DNA from: Enterococcus mundtii
Lineage (GTDB): Bacteria; Bacillota; Bacilli; Lactobacillales; Enterococcaceae
Assembly: GCF_002813755.1 (NCBI RefSeq)
Contig: NZ_CP018061.1
Coordinates: forward strand, 2,904,001 to 2,968,000
Direction of reading: 5' to 3'
Length of the DNA stretch: 64,000 nucleotides
In this document: positions 62,312-64,000 of the stretch, piece after piece
Layout: every line of letters starts with the position of its first letter
Numbering within the stretch: the first letter of the stretch is position 1
Notes under the pieces: model-generated
The model's database searches: none
What the model was told of the DNA's origin: nothing
What the model saw: the letters and a program-made list of their open reading frames with translations, nothing else
Position numbers and translations under genes: made by a program

Positions 62312-63457
62312 TTACGGCAAGGAAATTTTATCTTCTTCATCTTCTTCGTCCTTTTTGCGACGTTTCCAAAGAATAAAGAACAAAAGAAACGCAAGTAATG
62401 CCAGAAGGATGCCACCAATCAAGAAGTAAATCCAAGTATTATCCTTTTCGACCGTCACATCTTTTGCATTTAATTCTTTTGCTTTTTCAGCAGTGATAGT
62501 AAAGTCTTTTTCAAAATGCCATTTGTAGACATAATGAATATCCGTTTCCTTGCCTTCTTGATCTTTTTCTGTTTGGACATACTCTCCACTAGGATCTTTT
62601 TGCCCATACACATCCATGGCTAAATGGTACGTTCCCGCCTTCATCGGTTTGGATGGATTACCACTATCCAACATTCCTTGATTACTGATTGCAATAGGAT
62701 AATCAAAATTTGTATTTGGTGCCATTTGCATCATTTCTTTGACTGAAGTGAACGTCATGTTTGGATCGTCAACATTGGTGACTGTTGCATCCACTTTCAT
62801 TTGGTTTAAATAGCCCATTTTTGAATTTTGAAGATTGGCATTGATCACGTTACGAGCATTAACTTGAGAAGGAGCAACATCATTTAACGTTAAAGATGGC
62901 GCAACTTTTGTGTTTGTTTGTTGCAACACAAGCGCTTCGACATAACTGTATTCATTTTTCAATGAAACACCTTTTTTATCTGTTGACGAGGTATCTGTTT
63001 CGGAGGACTTTTGTTTGAACGTCAAACCGCCCGCAATTACACCATCAAATTTTTCAGAAGGCATAGTTACCTCGATTGCAATACTCGTTTGTGACTGCGG
63101 TTGTAAAGCAATTTCATCAGGCATCTTCACATACTCTGCCAAATCATACTTCAATGTTTTATCTTTTTTGTTTTCAGTCGGACTGTATTCGACCACCCCA
63201 TTGATGTTGGTGGTAGCACTTGCTACACTTGCTTCGACAGTAACTACTTTATCTGTTGAATTATCTAACAAGACTTGGATTGTTTGTTTTTGCCCTGGCG
63301 TCATCAATAAATCAAAATAAGAAACATCTTCTGCTTGGTTTTCTGGTAAGACTGGTGTCATTGAAAATTGAAACTCGTTGGCTTTGACAACTTGATTAGT
63401 TATCATCATTACCATCACCATTACGAACATCGTTAAATAAAATTTTGCCCTTTTCAT
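62312..63457 (-). CDS. DUF916/DUF3324 surface protein (CscA-like)
   Basis: A 381-residue membrane-anchored protein. It has a signal peptide (about 1-27), an N-terminal DUF916 domain (about 30-150, starting FQFSMTPVLPENQ, with FDLLMTPGQKQTIQV), a DUF3324 domain (about 165-320), a membrane helix (about 345-368, WIYFLIGGILLALLAFLLFF) and a KRRKKDEEDEEDK cytosolic tail. Such proteins bind peptidoglycan and WxL partners and hold the complex at the membrane. The ATG at 63457 directly starts the signal peptide; GGAG lies 12 bases upstream. A 27-codon in-frame extension upstream is unlikely to be used. Confidence 0.88.
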   Translation of the reverse strand: MKRAKFYLTMFVMVMVMMITNQVVKANEFQFSMTPVLPENQAEDVSYFDLLMTPGQKQTIQVLLDNSTDKVVTVEASVASATTNINGVVEYSPTENKKDKTLKYDLAEYVKMPDEIALQPQSQTSIAIEVTMPSEKFDGVIAGGLTFKQKSSETDTSSTDKKGVSLKNEYSYVEALVLQQTNTKVAPSLTLNDVAPSQVNARNVINANLQNSKMGYLNQMKVDATVTNVDDPNMTFTSVKEMMQMAPNTNFDYPIAISNQGMLDSGNPSKPMKAGTYHLAMDVYGQKDPSGEYVQTEKDQEGKETDIHYVYKWHFEKDFTITAEKAKELNAKDVTVEKDNTWIYFLIGGILLALLAFLLFFILWKRRKKDEEDEEDKISLP

Positions 63458-63684
63458 TTCTGTTGCGCTCTCCTTCGTTTCTATATGTAGAAAAGTTGTG
63501 CCAAAAGCTTCCGAACTTTTCGGATAAACTTTCGACACACTCTCTTCTTTTAAAGATTTATTTTTTTCAAATATGTTGTATTCAAAAAATACTGGAGAAT
63601 GACGAAAATAGGGGGGTATTTCCGGGTTCTTCCTTTTACTTCCCGAATTCGGACATATCTGGTTTCATTTGTTTTCTACTAATT

Positions 63685-64000
63685 TTAGTTTGCTGGTGTA
63701 TCACTTAATGACCAAGTCATTGTTGCTTTGTAGCTGCTTGCTAATTTTGTTGAAGCACCTGGAATTTCCAATTTTACAGAAGAATCTTTTGTTGAATCGT
63801 TACCAAAGTCTACCAAGTTTGTACCAGCACCATTTCCATCTGTCGCACCCATGACGATGTCTGATTGAACATTTGGATCTAGTGTAGTGATTGTTTTTAC
63901 TTTATCCGCAGGTGTTTTAGATGCTGAAGCAATCGTTGCATTAGTCAAGTACACTTTAGCACCATCTAAAGTTGCTCCAGGTTTACCAGCAGAAGCTGAA
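63685..64000 (-). CDS. WxL-domain protein, C-terminal part (cut by window edge)
   Basis: Reverse-strand coding sequence runs without a stop from the window edge to TAA at 63685. The visible 104 residues read SASAGKPGATLDGAKVYLTNATI, then TTLDPNVQS, and end in KATMTWSLSDTPAN, the second WxL motif and end of a WxL domain. The first motif and the signal peptide are outside the window. Its size and place upstream of the DUF916 gene suggest a small CscB-type WxL protein. The last nine residues match those of the protein at 52342-54669 except for one residue (T/V). Confidence 0.82.
   Translation of the reverse strand, partial: SASAGKPGATLDGAKVYLTNATIASASKTPADKVKTITTLDPNVQSDIVMGATDGNGAGTNLVDFGNDSTKDSSVKLEIPGASTKLASSYKATMTWSLSDTPAN

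Noticed and set aside
1..64000. tRNA, rRNA, insertion sequence, prophage or integrase
   Set aside because: None was recognised; the repeats carry no transposase and no tRNA-like cloverleaf was noticed.

Overview
The window looks like a chromosomal segment of a low-GC Firmicute, most likely an Enterococcus. Supporting features are AT-rich intergenic DNA, strong AGGAGG ribosome binding sites, WxL surface proteins with DUF916 and Mga-type regulators, a type VIIb secretion locus, and proBA next to dut. A crtN-crtM pair for yellow C30 carotenoids together with a complete xylose locus points to a pigmented, xylose-using species such as E. mundtii or a relative. The species call is an inference.

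Layout. 1-2.4 kb: end of a dUTPase-like gene and proline synthesis (proBA). 2.5-8.5 kb: small unknown and membrane proteins, a secreted GH73 muramidase-like enzyme with DUF5648 repeats, a divergent Rrf2 regulator/QorB-like oxidoreductase pair, and a SWIM-domain protein. 8.6-24.7 kb: a type VIIb secretion locus read leftwards (rgg-like regulator, esxA, esaA, essA, esaB, essB, essC). Its effector module has two DUF4176 proteins, two small helical LXG partners, an LXG protein with a glycine-zipper tail, and two related membrane proteins that are probably immunity proteins. 25.0-28.8 kb: crtNM and a tRNA-dihydrouridine synthase. 29.4-33.1 kb: an ABC-2 exporter and a membrane-anchored MutS-like ATPase.

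33.2-43.5 kb is a xylose/xyloside locus: xylA, a GH43 xylosidase, a CUT2-type ABC importer, xylB and a ThuA-like protein, divergent from xylR. A XylR-type operator and a close-to-consensus cre site lie at the xylA promoter. 43.6-51.4 kb is a PTS operon headed by a PRD regulator with its EIIA on a separate gene. It has two nearly identical IIB proteins, IIA, IIC, a transaldolase/fructose-6-P aldolase, an allulose-6-P epimerase type enzyme and transketolase. 52.3-64.0 kb is a cell-surface locus with three WxL proteins (one cut by the window edge), a DUF916/DUF3324 protein, a sortase, a small secreted protein with a degenerate sorting signal and two Mga-like regulators.

A family of about 120-bp hairpin repeats, roughly 12 copies in four arrays, is scattered between genes from 28.8 to 51.9 kb. 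The copies fall into three stem types whose paired arms differ in sequence but remain complementary, so the fold itself appears conserved. This repeat family and the glycine-zipper LXG effector with duplicated membrane partners are the least ordinary parts of the window. No tRNA, rRNA, CRISPR array, transposase or integrase was recognised.
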